NCBI GenBank assembly: GCA_965203605.1
Contig: OZ241902.1
Span: 310,001-374,000 of the forward strand
Reading direction: 5' to 3'
DNA: 64,000 nucleotides
From: JAPOUP01 sp965203605
GTDB taxonomy: Bacteria; Pseudomonadota; Alphaproteobacteria; Rhodobacterales; Rhodobacteraceae
The notes beneath the pieces are model-generated. The model was not told the origin of the DNA. It worked only from the letters and a program-made list of their open reading frames with translations, and searched no databases. Positions 45,802 through 57,521 of the stretch are shown one piece after another. Every line of letters begins with the position of its first letter. Position 1 is the first letter of the stretch. The translations under genes and the position numbers were made by a program.

Positions 45802-45957
45802 ATGTCCAGAATTACCAAGATCGCCGTCACTCTTTCCATGGCTGCGCTCATCACTGCATGTGCCGCAGAACACGAAATGGAAGAAATGGAAGTCATGGAG
45901 ACCATGGAAGAAATGCCTGAAGAAATGTCCATGGACACGATGGAAGGCAAGATGTAA
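45802..45957 (+). CDS. 51-residue Met/Glu-rich lipoprotein
   Basis: A very small gene with a good ribosome site (GGGAG, 7 bases before the ATG). The protein opens with a lipoprotein signal (TKIAVTLSMAALITAC); the LITAC lipobox would place the lipid on Cys20. The 32-residue mature peptide has 9 methionines and 11 glutamates, in a repeating EM-type pattern (EMEEMEVMETMEEMPEEM). Such composition could bind metal, copper for example, but this is inference. A strong terminator follows 17 bases after the stop, so it is expressed as its own short transcript. I recall small lipoproteins at this site in other Rhodobacterales. Function unknown. Confidence 0.75.
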   Translation: MSRITKIAVTLSMAALITACAAEHEMEEMEVMETMEEMPEEMSMDTMEGKM

Positions 45958-45974
45958 CTGGGCCTGTAGTCCAA

Positions 45975-46000
45975 TGGGGCGGGCCGTCGTGCCCGCCCCA
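45975..46000 (+). terminator. Strong hairpin after the lipoprotein gene
   Basis: TGGGGCGGGC and GCCCGCCCCA form a perfect 10-bp G+C stem with a 6-base loop (CGTCGT). The T-run is weak (GATT follows), but position and stem strength fit a terminator. Confidence 0.65.
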
Positions 46001-46412
46001 GATTGCCGCGCCGCCGCTCGGGAGGCTGGCGCATGACAGGCGTTACCGGCTGTTACGGCCACATTCCCGACGCTCATCCCCGGTTCATTGATTTAAGTTC
46101 AGGTGAATCCGCCCATCTGGTGTTGGGCTGGATCGGCGGCGATCCTGACCGGGTTTCCCTTCATGGGAGAGGGGTTCCGATGTCCGTGGCCGCGTCTGCG
46201 GGGCACCGGCCGCGAACGGGAAATCCAAATCGAACGCCACAGACGGACCTTCGGTCGGGACTTGCAGGAAGGTCCTGCGCCGCCCCGCTACCATCGTCCG
46301 AATTCCACCGCTGCCGTTGCGGCGCGCGGACCGCCTCGAAAGGCTGCCGGAATGACTGTCCGGCGACCGCGGTTCAATTGACATCCAGGCCGGCAACCGG
46401 AAGGGACATGGG
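46001..46412. other. Spacer before pccA, nothing certain
   Basis: About 410 bases. A plus-strand open frame (46003 onward) overlaps the pccA start and has no support. The last bases hold the AAGGGA ribosome site for pccA. Confidence 0.4.
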
Positions 46413-48458
<2,046 letters not shown>

Positions 48459-48597
48459 ACGTTCCGCATGGAGATGTTGCAGGCGGTGCATGGCGGGGCT
48501 GGCCTGAGGAGTCCCCGGGAGATCCCTCGCGGCTACGCCGTAGACAACCCACCGGGCGTAGACGTGTCACGGCGACCGATGGGATGTGGCTGGGCCA

Positions 48598-49068
48598 CTA
48601 CTCGGAACCTGCTGCGGCGGAGGCCTTGGCATCACGGATTTCCTTCTGCCGGAGCGGCCATTTGTCAATTGCATGGGTGATCTCGCGAACATTCCATGGG
48701 AACGGTTTACGTAGATTGACCCGTCCATCCTTGCCGATCAGTGTCAGCATGAATCCGCGCGGGCGTAGTTTGGTGCGGATCTCCGTGCCTGCGTTTGGAT
48801 CGGTGTCGACGATCAGCACAACGTCACGTTTCAGCAGCTCATCCGGGCGTTCCAGCAGCAGGGCGATCTGTTCCTGGAAGTTCGGATCCGCCGGTGTATC
48901 GGCGAGGACGACGATCAGGCGCCTGAGCCAGAGGAATTCATCGAGCTCAACGTCTACCGCTTCCATTGGTGCAAGCGCCGATGGTTGCTCCGCTGACACT
49001 CCTGCGTCCTGTCCTGCTGCCGGAAAGGCCAGCAGGATTGAAAGGGCGATGGCGGGAATCTGTCTCAT
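48598..49068 (-). CDS. DUF4174 family secreted protein
   Basis: 156 residues from the ATG at 49068 (ribosome site GGAGG), which opens a signal peptide (MRQIPAIALSILLAFPAAG). The mature part follows the DUF4174 pattern: FLWLRRLIVVLADTPADPNFQEQIALL, VVLIVDTDPNAGTEIR and GFMLTLIGKDGRVNLRKPFPW, a thioredoxin-like arrangement without the cysteine pair. It is periplasmic, of unknown function. It lies on the opposite strand between pccA and the mutase gene, so it interrupts the pathway operon; both neighbours are intact. Confidence 0.8.
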   Translation of the reverse strand: MRQIPAIALSILLAFPAAGQDAGVSAEQPSALAPMEAVDVELDEFLWLRRLIVVLADTPADPNFQEQIALLLERPDELLKRDVVLIVDTDPNAGTEIRTKLRPRGFMLTLIGKDGRVNLRKPFPWNVREITHAIDKWPLRQKEIRDAKASAAAGSE

Positions 49069-49188
49069 GCATCCTCCAGAGTTTCCCGAATATAGTATGT
49101 GTGAGAGCGGAATCGAAGAGCGGACGAATACCTCTGACGTGATCGGAGCTGTCAAGTCCCTCAGCAGTCAAATTTCGGAGGTGCCGCA

Positions 49189-51336
49189 ATGACCGTTGAC
49201 GGAACCGAATGGCAGGCGGTTGCCGAACGCGAGCTACGCGGTCGCCCGCTTGATGATCTGGTCTGGAACACTCCGGAGGGAATTGCGGTGAAACCAGTCT
49301 ATGCGGCTACCGACATAGAGGGTCTCGAGCACATCGGCTCGATGCCGGGTGAGGCGCCATTCACGCGCGGCCCCCGTGCGACCATGTATACCGGTCGGCC
49401 GTGGACGATCCGCCAATATGCAGGGTTCTCGACGGCGGAAGAGTCGAATGTGTTCTACCGTCAGGCTTTGGCGGCCGGGCAACAGGGGGTGTCGGTCGCT
49501 TTCGACCTCGCAACCCACCGCGGCTATGACAGTGACCATGAACGGGTCGTGGGCGATGTCGGCAAGGCGGGGGTCGCCATTGATTCGGTAGAGGACATGA
49601 AGATTCTCTTCGACGGAATTCCATTGGGAGAGGTGTCGGTTTCAATGACAATGAACGGTGCGGTGATTCCGGTCCTCGCGTCCTTCATTGTCGCCGGTGA
49701 GGAGCAGGGCGTTGACCGCTGCAAGCTTTCCGGAACGATTCAGAATGACATCCTGAAGGAGTTCATGGTGCGGAACACCTTCATCTATCCCCCGGAGCCC
49801 TCGATGCGGATTGTCGCGGACATCATCGAATACACCTCAAATGAGATGCCGCGGTTCAACTCCATCAGTATCTCGGGTTACCACATGCAGGAGGCGGGAG
49901 CGAACCTCGTGCAGGAGCTCGCGTTTACCCTGGCGAACGGCAGGGAATATGTGAAGGCAGCGGTTTCGCGTGGTCTGGATGTGGACCGGTTTGCCGGGCG
50001 GCTCTCCTTCTTCTTCGCGATCGGCATGAATCTGTTCATGGAGGCGGCAAAGCTCCGGGCGGCGCGTTTCCTTTGGCACAGGATCATGAGTGAATTCGCT
50101 CCGAAGAATCCGCAGAGCATGATGCTGCGTACGCACTGCCAGACGTCAGGCGTTTCGCTTCAGGAACAGGATCCCTACAACAACATCGTCCGCACCGCCT
50201 ACGAGGCCCTGAGCGCGGTTCTCGGCGGAACCCAATCACTTCACACCAACAGTTTCGACGAGGCGATCGCCCTGCCAACTGACTTTTCATCCCGAATCGC
50301 CCGGAACACCCAGCTAATTCTCCAGAACGAGACAGGGGTGACCAAGGTCGTTGATCCTCTGGCAGGCTCCTACTACGTCGAGAAGTTGACGGCTGATCTT
50401 GCCGCCGCCGCCTGGGCGACCATTCAGGAGATTGACGAAATGGGCGGCATGACCAGGGCGGTAGCGAGTGGCATGCCGAAACTTCGCATTGAGGAGGCTG
50501 CGGCACGACGCCAGGCTGCGGTTGATAGGGGAGAAGAGGTGATTGTGGGTGTCAACAGATTCAGGCCCGAGAGGGAAGTCCTGATCGACGTTCGCGATAT
50601 CGACAACGCCGCCGTGCGCAAGGCCCAGATCGGCCGCTTGGAGAGAATTCGCGCCACGCGTGATCAGGTGGCCTGCACTGATGCGCTTGCAGAGCTTGAG
50701 CGGAGCGCATCGGGTGGCGAAGGCAATCTACTTGAGCTTTCTGTCGAGGCGGCGCGCGCCCGTGCGACTGTGGGAGAGATATCGCTGGCAATGGAGCGCG
50801 TCTTTGGGCGGCACCGCGCGGAGGTGCGGACTCTTTCCGGAGTCTATGGGGCGGCCTATGAAGGGGATAGGGAATTCGCGGCGATTCAGGCAGCGGTGGA
50901 GGAATTCGCCGAGGCAGAGGGGCGACGTCCCCGTATGCTGGTGGTAAAGATGGGTCAGGATGGCCACGACCGCGGTGCCAAGGTGATTGCGACCGCATTC
51001 GCGGATATTGGATTTGACGTCGATGTCGGTCCATTGTTCCAGACTCCGGAAGAGGCCGCGCAGGATGCGGTGGACAACGACGTGCATGTAGTTGGAATCT
51101 CGACCCAAGCCGCTGGACACAAGACACTCGCACCCAAGCTTGTCGAGGCATTGAGAGCTTATGGTGCCGAGGACGTAATCGTAATCTGTGGCGGCGTCAT
51201 TCCCCAGCAGGATTATGGGTTTCTCAGGAGTGCGGGTATAAAGGCGATCTTTGGCCCCGGAACAAACATTCCCGAGGCCGCGCGCGACATTCTGCGCCTG
51301 ATTCGCGAGGCTCGGGCGGTCAGTCCAGACTCGTAG
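49189..51336 (+). CDS. scpA: Methylmalonyl-CoA mutase, large subunit type
   Basis: 715 residues. It isomerises (R)-methylmalonyl-CoA to succinyl-CoA with adenosylcobalamin, the last step of propionate use here. The catalytic barrel is clear: TRGPRATMYTGRPWTIRQYAGFSTAEESN, SVAFDLATHRGYDSDH, SMTMNGAVIPVLA, and RTHCQTSGVSLQEQDPYNN. The C-terminal B12 domain carries VVKMGQDGHDRGAKVIATAF, whose histidine binds cobalt, and VVGISTQAAGHKTL. The protein matches the homodimeric ScpA/Mcm form. The epimerase and G-protein chaperone (MeaB) are not encoded in the window. It starts 120 bases after the divergent DUF4174 gene and is convergent with nhaA. Confidence 0.96.
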   Translation: MTVDGTEWQAVAERELRGRPLDDLVWNTPEGIAVKPVYAATDIEGLEHIGSMPGEAPFTRGPRATMYTGRPWTIRQYAGFSTAEESNVFYRQALAAGQQGVSVAFDLATHRGYDSDHERVVGDVGKAGVAIDSVEDMKILFDGIPLGEVSVSMTMNGAVIPVLASFIVAGEEQGVDRCKLSGTIQNDILKEFMVRNTFIYPPEPSMRIVADIIEYTSNEMPRFNSISISGYHMQEAGANLVQELAFTLANGREYVKAAVSRGLDVDRFAGRLSFFFAIGMNLFMEAAKLRAARFLWHRIMSEFAPKNPQSMMLRTHCQTSGVSLQEQDPYNNIVRTAYEALSAVLGGTQSLHTNSFDEAIALPTDFSSRIARNTQLILQNETGVTKVVDPLAGSYYVEKLTADLAAAAWATIQEIDEMGGMTRAVASGMPKLRIEEAAARRQAAVDRGEEVIVGVNRFRPEREVLIDVRDIDNAAVRKAQIGRLERIRATRDQVACTDALAELERSASGGEGNLLELSVEAARARATVGEISLAMERVFGRHRAEVRTLSGVYGAAYEGDREFAAIQAAVEEFAEAEGRRPRMLVVKMGQDGHDRGAKVIATAFADIGFDVDVGPLFQTPEEAAQDAVDNDVHVVGISTQAAGHKTLAPKLVEALRAYGAEDVIVICGGVIPQQDYGFLRSAGIKAIFGPGTNIPEAARDILRLIREARAVSPDS

Positions 51337-51366
51337 ACGATTTTTGGGTTCTGCAAGTGAAGATCC

Positions 51367-52539
51367 CTATGGCTCGGCTGTCCTTGTTGATGGTGCCGCC
51401 AACATCAGTGCCGCGAAACCCAATATGGCGGAAACCGCCGATCCACTGAGTACTCCAAGGCGCACGGCGTTCATCATGGATTGGTCGCTATAGCTGAGTG
51501 ATCCAATGAACAATGACATTGTGAAGCCAATCCCCGCCAGACAGGCGATTCCGTAGATCTGTGTCCAGTTCGCGCTGGTCGGCATTCGTGAGATTCCGAG
51601 TTTAACGAACAGGAAGGTCAAACCGAATACGCCGAGCTGCTTGCCAATGACAAGTCCTGCCGCGATGCCGAGTGGAAGCGGAGCGAATAGATCGGCCAGG
51701 GACAGTCCTTCCAGAATTACCCCGGCGTTGGCGAACGCGAATACCGGGACAACGAAATACAGGACATAGGGCGATAGCCCGTTCTCAAGTGAATGGAGAG
51801 GCGAAGTCCCCCGCCTGTCAGTCAATGGAATGCAGAAGGCGGTGATCACTCCGGCAAGGGTCGCATGTACACCGGACTTAAGCATCAGGGTCCAGAGCAC
51901 GACCCCAAGCAGTAACGTCGGAGCCATGCGGTGCGCACCCATCCGCGCCCGCAGGACCATTGCGGCCAAGGGCAGCAGCGCAAGGCCGAGATAGGCTGGC
52001 TTCAGCTCGGCCGTATAGAACAGGGCGATGATGATAATCGCGCCGAGATCGTCGAGGATCGCCAAGGTGAGCAGGAACACTTTCAGGGAAGGGGGCACGC
52101 GGCTGCCCAGAAGAGCCAGGACGCCGAGCGCGAAGGCGATGTCGGTGGCTGCTGGAATGGCCCAGCCGGTTGCTGCGTCTGTCCCTGCGTTCAGGGACAG
52201 GAAGACAAGCGCCGGGACGGCCATGCCTCCGACTGCGGCCGCACCGGGCAACACGATGTCACGCGGGTTCCGGAGGTTGCCTTCAAGAAGTTCGCGTTTC
52301 AGTTCGAGGCCGACCAGAAAGAAGAAGACTGCCATGAGTCCGTCATTGATCCAGAGAATCAGTGGCTTCTGGAGACCCGTTCCTTCGATGGTGATTGAGA
52401 GTGTTGCCCCGAGTGCTTTGGTGTAATGAGGCTCCAGAGCGGAGTTCGCGAACAGCAGGGCCGCAATCGCCGACAGTACGAGAATGATGCCACCTGTTGC
52501 GTCGTGGGAGAAAAATCGGTCCAAGGCGCGTAGAAGCAT
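51367..52539 (-). CDS. nhaA: Na+/H+ antiporter NhaA
   Basis: 390 residues with about twelve membrane segments, normal for NhaA. It exchanges internal Na+ (or Li+) for external H+ and controls pH and sodium stress. The ion-binding aspartate pair is in LLTLAILDDLGAIIIIALFYT. Other family stretches: GGIILVLSAIAALLFANS at the start, INDGLMAVFFFLVGLELKRELL, PAATDIAFALGVLALLG and YVLYFVVPVFAFANAGV. A sodium antiporter fits a marine or saline habitat. It stands alone, with its start 136 bases from the divergent VOC gene. Confidence 0.95.
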   Translation of the reverse strand: MLLRALDRFFSHDATGGIILVLSAIAALLFANSALEPHYTKALGATLSITIEGTGLQKPLILWINDGLMAVFFFLVGLELKRELLEGNLRNPRDIVLPGAAAVGGMAVPALVFLSLNAGTDAATGWAIPAATDIAFALGVLALLGSRVPPSLKVFLLTLAILDDLGAIIIIALFYTAELKPAYLGLALLPLAAMVLRARMGAHRMAPTLLLGVVLWTLMLKSGVHATLAGVITAFCIPLTDRRGTSPLHSLENGLSPYVLYFVVPVFAFANAGVILEGLSLADLFAPLPLGIAAGLVIGKQLGVFGLTFLFVKLGISRMPTSANWTQIYGIACLAGIGFTMSLFIGSLSYSDQSMMNAVRLGVLSGSAVSAILGFAALMLAAPSTRTAEP

Positions 52540-52675
52540 GGCTCAACTACTGGTTTGCTGAATCGTTGATGTAAGATGGTGTTGCCGACTGCGAAATCAA
52601 GGGTGGTCGACAGACCGTTGTCCGGAATTGGTAATGGGGATCTTCCTGCTGCGCTGAAGGTAGCTGGAGAGTCGA

Positions 52676-53299
52676 ATGACTGTGACACTGTCCATTGATC
52701 ATCTGGTGATTTCCTGCGAGCGTCTGGAGGAGGGCGTTGCGTTTGTCGAGGATTCATTTGGCGTAACCATGGCGCCGGGTGGGCAGCATCGCGATATGGG
52801 AACGCATAATCGGCTTCTCGGACTGGGTGGTGTCTATCTGGAGGTGATCGCCGTCGATCCGACGGCACCTGTCCCTGATCGCCCACGTTGGTTCGATCTG
52901 GACCGTTTCGCCGGACCGCCTCGGCTCACGAACTGGGTTGCAAGAACGGTCGCCCTGTCGTCCGCTCTGGAAGTGGCGCCGCCCGGTACTGGCGTTCCCA
53001 TGGAGTTGAGCAGGGGGGATATCGTCTGGGACATCGCAATATCCGATGACGGGAGTCTGCCGTTTGGAGGCGCGTTTCCTGGGCTCATTGATTGGGGAAT
53101 CACCATTCATCCGACCAGATGGATTCCGGATTCGGGTTTCCGCCTGAAGTCGTTTTCGGTTAGCCATCCGGATTCGAGAGACCTGATCGCGTCACTCTCC
53201 AGATTCCGGGGTGGTTTGGAGGCGTATGTTACGGAAGGCCCGGAGGTTGCGATGCATGCGGTTTTTTCTTCGCGGGGTCGGCTGGTGGAGCTTTCCTGA
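52676..53299 (+). CDS. Glyoxalase-like (PF13468 type) VOC protein
   Basis: 207 residues. The layout is that of the Glyoxalase_3/VOC-like family: LSIDHLVISCERLEEGVAFVEDSFGV, then GGQHRDMGTHNRLLGLGGVYLEVIAVDP, RWFDLDRFAGPPRLTNWVART, and a closing GLIDWGITIHPTRW. The two histidines (DHLV, THNR) and the glutamate (YLEV) are plausible metal ligands. The reaction is unknown. The gene stands alone between nhaA (divergent) and the TerB-DnaJ gene. Confidence 0.85.
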   Translation: MTVTLSIDHLVISCERLEEGVAFVEDSFGVTMAPGGQHRDMGTHNRLLGLGGVYLEVIAVDPTAPVPDRPRWFDLDRFAGPPRLTNWVARTVALSSALEVAPPGTGVPMELSRGDIVWDIAISDDGSLPFGGAFPGLIDWGITIHPTRWIPDSGFRLKSFSVSHPDSRDLIASLSRFRGGLEAYVTEGPEVAMHAVFSSRGRLVELS

Positions 53300-53434
53300 A
53301 CATCCTGGGTTGAAAGGGTTGTCCCAAATGGTCAAATTCAAACTCGGATGTCTGGCATGAACAGGGTTTGGAGGATTTTTGGGGTCACTTGGGTTTCGGG
53401 CGACAGTTTCCGCGAACGGCATTGATGTCCTGGC

Positions 53435-54115
53435 ATGTCCATTTGGTCCCGCATCGCAAAGGTGATTTCCTCGCTTGCCGCTGGTGAAGGTCTCAGCAGC
53501 GTCTTTGATCGTCTGCGCGGCCCACCGGAACGATCGGTTGCGTTCACAATCGCGGTCATTGCCTTGGGAGCGAAGATGGCTAAGGCAGACGGGCGTGTGA
53601 CCCGGAACGAAGTCGCCGCGTTTCGCGAGGTCTTTCACATTGCGCCTGAGGACGAAGTTCAGGCTGCCCGTGTGTTCGACCTCGCCCGTCAGGACATCGC
53701 GGGTTTTGACGTATATGCCAGACGCATAAGGAGGATGTTTCTTCCGGGATCCCGGGTTCTGGACGACCTGATGGAGGGTCTGTTCCACATAGCGCTTGCG
53801 GATGGCGATCTTCATCCGAACGAAGAGGGTTTTCTGGCCCATGTGGCCACAATATTCTCGATTGACGAGAAGCGGTTCCGTCTGATGCGTGCGCGTTTTG
53901 CCGGTGGAGTGGATGCTGACCCGTATGATATCCTGGGCGTTGCTCCAGACACGTCTCTGGAAGACGTCCGAAAGGCCTGGCAGGCTCAGGTACGTGAGAC
54001 CCATCCTGATGCCGTTACGGCGCGCGGTCTGCCGGAAGAGGCAGTGAAGCTTGCGGGAAGGCGACTTGCCGTTTTGAACCAGGCCTGGGACCAAATCCAG
54101 CAAGGTGCAGGCTGA
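53435..54115 (+). CDS. TerB-DnaJ (DjlA-like) protein
   Basis: 226 residues with two domains. TerB-like helical bundle at about 35-150: FTIAVIALGAKMAKADGRVTRNEVAAF and LMEGLFHIALADGDLHPNEEGFLAHV, which repeat the acidic metal-like DGxxxxxE pattern. C-terminal J-domain at about 160-226 (DPYDILGVAPDTSLEDVRKAWQ) with an intact HPD in RETHPDAV. The J-domain would stimulate DnaK ATPase. Unlike E. coli DjlA there is no N-terminal membrane segment, so it is probably cytosolic. This compact form is common in Rhodobacterales. Confidence 0.88.
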   Translation: MSIWSRIAKVISSLAAGEGLSSVFDRLRGPPERSVAFTIAVIALGAKMAKADGRVTRNEVAAFREVFHIAPEDEVQAARVFDLARQDIAGFDVYARRIRRMFLPGSRVLDDLMEGLFHIALADGDLHPNEEGFLAHVATIFSIDEKRFRLMRARFAGGVDADPYDILGVAPDTSLEDVRKAWQAQVRETHPDAVTARGLPEEAVKLAGRRLAVLNQAWDQIQQGAG

Positions 54116-54626
54116 GGGCCCGAAACAGACGCATTGCGGTTCTTGCCATCGATGCAGTGAGGCGAGTCCGGTCCGTTCGTCAATGGTGGGATGAAATGGG
54201 AATTGTATTGAGAGCCTCATGCAAAACCATCGGGTTGAGCGACTGATTGGCCAGGGACCTGAGCCCCTGCACGACCAGACGCCCGTCCTGATTCGGCGAT
54301 CAGTCGCGAGATCGTCTCCCCGTCAACGCCTTTTCCTGGCTTCCATTCGGTTACGGCCGGTTTCGTCCGCCCATCCTGACTGTCCGACTGATGGCTCGCA
54401 ATCCGTCGGTTCCATCATCGACAGGCTGTTGGCTGCCACTTCCTCCGATAACTCCTGGGTTGCCCGAAAGCAGCATGTCCCGCATGACACCTGTGGTAGC
54501 CCTGCTTGGAGTTCCGGGATACGACCGCCAGTCGATACTCGCCTTGACGCCCCCGTGCGCGACCCTATCCTTGAGCCACGAATGCGGAGGAGAACGGGTT
54601 CTCCGCCGAGTTGCATGGAGGTTGGG
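54116..54626. other. Intergenic before IS-rich region
   Basis: About 510 bases. A plus-strand frame runs through but lacks support before 54627. Nothing else seen. Confidence 0.35.
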
Positions 54627-54869
54627 ATGAGACTCGTCACGACGGCAGAGGTTCTTGACGCCTACTCCAAGGGCGTCATCGCACCGGAGGAGGCCGTCCG
54701 TCGCATTGGCGGGATGGGCTTCGGTGACCTGATGCGCGCGATGTCGGACTGCCAGGTTCCCCTCCCGCGAGGTGCGGGAGAGGAGGCGGAGACGGAGCGC
54801 GAGGTTCGGGAAGCGCTGCCGTTTCTGCGCACGAACCTGATCGACGCGCCGGAGGATGGACAACGATGA
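54627..54869 (+). CDS. Small unrecognised protein, possibly an orphan antitoxin
   Basis: 80 residues with a good ribosome site (GGAGG, 6 bases before the ATG). The sequence is acidic and helical (LVTTAEVLDAYSKGVIAPEEAVRRIGG, then LREALPFLRTNL-like ending). An ATG overlaps its stop as ATGA at 54866, which is how many antitoxin genes connect to their toxins. That second frame reads only 19 codons, then stops and merges with transposase debris. So it could be an antitoxin whose partner was replaced by an IS, or simply a hypothetical protein. I do not recognise the family. Confidence 0.45.
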   Translation: MRLVTTAEVLDAYSKGVIAPEEAVRRIGGMGFGDLMRAMSDCQVPLPRGAGEEAETEREVREALPFLRTNLIDAPEDGQR

Positions 54870-54879
54870 TCGCCGTCGT

Positions 54880-55095
54880 CATGCCGGACACCGGTGCTGG
54901 CCGGGCGGGGAAGGTCGTCGGGTAGCTGGAGCGCCTGAGCGGGTGGAACAGAGACGTGGAGGCGTGCCGCCGCCACTTCCGGAACAGCCCCGGACGGATG
55001 CGGTACAATGGATACCGCGACCGCGGCATTCAGGTCGCAGGCGTCGTCGTGGAGGCCTGCTGCCGTGTGTTCGGGCTCCGCCTGAAGCGCTCGGG
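54880..55095 (+). pseudogene. ISKra4-like transposase, C-terminal scrap
   Basis: The plus strand reads VG-stop-LERLSGWNRDVEACRRHFRN, then RMRYNGYRDRGIQV and CRVFGLRLKRSG. This resembles the C-terminal end of ISKra4-type transposases, where RMRY, a GSGVVEA-type motif and a LKRSG region occur in that order. Stops and the missing N-terminus show a remnant. It abuts the end of the IS1634-type gene. Confidence 0.45.
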
Positions 55096-56833
55096 TGCCT
55101 CGCCAACATCGGGATGGCTTGGTCGGGACTCGCCGACAGCGTCACGTCGTTGAGCTTCAGCGTAGCCAGATCGGCGAGCGGCGTGCGCAGGCTGTGGATC
55201 GGCAGTCCGTCGGCAGTCCGTCGGCGGTGCGTTTCGTGTCGGCCTTGGCTCTAGCGCTCTCCGAGGTCCCGGCCTTATCCGCCGGCGAGTTCCGCCTTGC
55301 CCGGCGCACCCTTCCGGTCGTCGTCCCCGGACAGGACCAGTGCCGGGCGGCGGCGCATGTGCCATTCGACATGCAGCGCCAGCATGAACGGGAACACATG
55401 GGCTCGGACATGGTCCGCCGAATACACGTGGACCGGGCGGAACCGGAGGTTGCCCTTCGCGTTCCGGAACGCGTCCGGCCGTCGCCAGACTCCTGTACGC
55501 CTCCACGGCGGCCTCCGTTCCGATGGCTTTCGGGTCCAGGCTGGTGCGGATGAGGTGGACGCCGTCGAGTCTGGCCTCGGCCGCGATCCTGTCCTCCCGG
55601 CGGTGCCAGGCGATGGCGTCGTCGGTGACCTCGACCTCCAGGTGCCTGCCGACCTTCCGGCGGTTCACGTCCCGGCCCACGCGACGGTCGATGGCCTTCC
55701 GGCCTTTCAGCCAGCCCAAACGCACCGACGTCGCGATCCCTTCCAGCGTCTCCTCCGCGGTTTTGAGCAGGGCCTCGCGCCTGCGGGTGCGCTCCTGCCG
55801 CAGCCGTGGGTTCAGGCAGACCATCAGCCGCTCGCCGAGAAAGTCCGGGCCGGTGACCTCCACCACCGCGTTGGGGACCAGCGCCTCCGGCTCATGTGGG
55901 GCGGGGCCGCCGTCCGCGTCCTCCCTGAGCGGTTTCCTTATGTCCCGCCTCTTCAGGGTCGGGATCCAGTCGAGCCCGGCCGGCTCTAGGTCCTCGCGGA
56001 TGCGCGCCGTCGTCAGCATACCCCGGTCGCCGACGAGGGCGATCCGGTCGATGCCGAAGCGCATGCGGATCCTCCTGACCTGCGGCTCGACCGTGAACGG
56101 GTCCGACGTGTTGCCCGGCACGACCTCCACCGCCACCGGGCCGCCGTCCGCGGCGCACAGGAGCCCGTAGGTGATCTGCAGCTTTCCCCTCCTGCCGTCA
56201 CGGTTGTGGCCGAAGGCCGCGGGCGGGCAGCACCGCCCCTCGAGATAGGAGCTGCTCACGTCATACAGGATGAGAATGCTGCCACCGCTTCAGGTGCCGG
56301 TGGGCGAGGCTCCTCTTGATCCAGGGTTGGCGCACCAGCAAACAGCCGGGCATGCCCAGCATCCTGTTGCCGGTGACCAGCCCCAGCCCGAGCGCGGTCC
56401 CGGGGCTCGTCGACGCGGTCTCCGGCGACAGGGCCCGGGCTGTTGACGGCAACTTAAAAGCGCGGGATTCCGGCGGTTCGCCGCGCTCTTGAAAAACCGC
56501 CGACACGGGCGACGACCGCGGTCACGGCGAGATCCCGCGTGCGGCCCGGCCTGCGCCCCAGGACCAGGACAAGGCCGAGCGACCGGAGCGTTCCCAGCAC
56601 CGCCGTCGCATGCCCGTGGGGGAAGGAGCGGCGGATGGAGACGGCAGCACCACACCTCCGGCAAGGGCTGCGCGGACGGCGTCGACAAGGACGGGCGGCA
56701 TCCCCGACAGGTTGGCGACGGTCCGCCTGCGGATGCGCTTTCCTTTGCGCAACAGGAGGGCGGGAGGCGAGGAGCGGTTGGATATGACGTCGACGCTGAG
56801 GGCTAGGGGTCGGGTTCCTACATGGCAACACAA
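55095..56833 (-). pseudogene. IS1634-family transposase, several frameshifts, 3'-truncated
   Basis: Read from 56833 leftwards: SNRSSPPALLLRKGKRIRRRTVANL (start), a frame change, TAVLGTLRSLGLVLVLGRRPGR, further changes, then VTGNRMLGMPGCLLVRQPWIKRSL. The core block at about 56260-55530 holds VSSSYLEGRCC-type DDE residues: LRDVSSSY-equivalent MSSSYLEGRC, QITYGLLCAADGGPVAVEVVPGNTSDP and IALVGDRGMLTTARIRE. Another shift follows, and the end (LNDVTLSASPDQAIPML) breaks off at about 55095 before the usual last residues. At least four frame changes make it dead. Strongly G+C-rich, unlike the host genes. Confidence 0.7.
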
Positions 56834-57521
56834 ATCCAGATTACGTACATTTGGCAGCGCGGGAAATCCCAGCTTTTCCAGTGAGTTGCGTCAGATCGGA
56901 CGGCGATTGACAGGCTGAAGTTCCGTTTAACCGCTTACATCCGTGCCTGACCGTCTTGGGAGGTTCAGGATGCAGGCATTTCGAAGTGGTCAGTGTTGTC
57001 GAATCCGCACAGACAGGTAGCGCCGCTGGCAATCGAGTCACCGTGAGGAAAGCGATTGAATTCAGGCGTTACGCATTCGCCTTGATCCAGTCAGCCGGCG
57101 TGCGGGACGATTCCCCGGTCCGTTCAACATGACCGGAGAGCGGTATCCTGAGGGTGCGCATTCCCGGCACCGCCAGCAAATGTCAAGCAGTGCCCAAAAC
57201 TGACCCACCATCGGCGTGCAAAATTGACCGACCTTGCGCCCTGCTCCATTCCCGGTAGCCTTTTTCGGCTGGGTGTTTTTTCGGTGGGTGTGGGTCCGAT
57301 GGCATGGATATCCGCGGGAGATATTCGCCGTCTGGCGGACGGGGTGAGGGGTCAGGACATCTGAGGTTAGTGTTGGCCTTCGCGCTGACACCAAGACACT
57401 AAGAGTCTGACCCAATAGTCATTGCTCATACATCATATATTGTGGAAAATTCCGTGAAAATAGCCAAATACAACCAATATTTGGTACTTCAAGTCAAACT
57501 ATAGGCGAGCGTCGTTTAATC
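56834..57521. other. IS junction region
   Basis: No gene. 57181-57240 carries two copies of an AAAACTGACCCACC / AAAATTGACCGACC type sequence, which resembles the repeated ends of IS21-family elements. 57067-57127 is the inverted counterpart of 9095-9155. From about 57415 the DNA becomes A+T-rich and leads into the truncated IclR gene. Confidence 0.4.
57067..57127 (-). repeat. Inverted copy of 9095-9155 (probable IS fragment)
   Basis: The reverse complement matches 9095-9155 over 61 bases with scattered differences. The two copies are 48 kb apart in opposite orientation. Confidence 0.5.

Noticed and set aside
53192..54220. 342-codon minus-strand frame
   Set aside because: Antisense of the TerB-DnaJ gene, which has clear domains.
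55190..55240. Short tandem repetition of GGCAGTCCGTC
   Set aside because: Two and a half copies inside a broken IS1634 transposase; a local duplication, not a CRISPR or iteron array.
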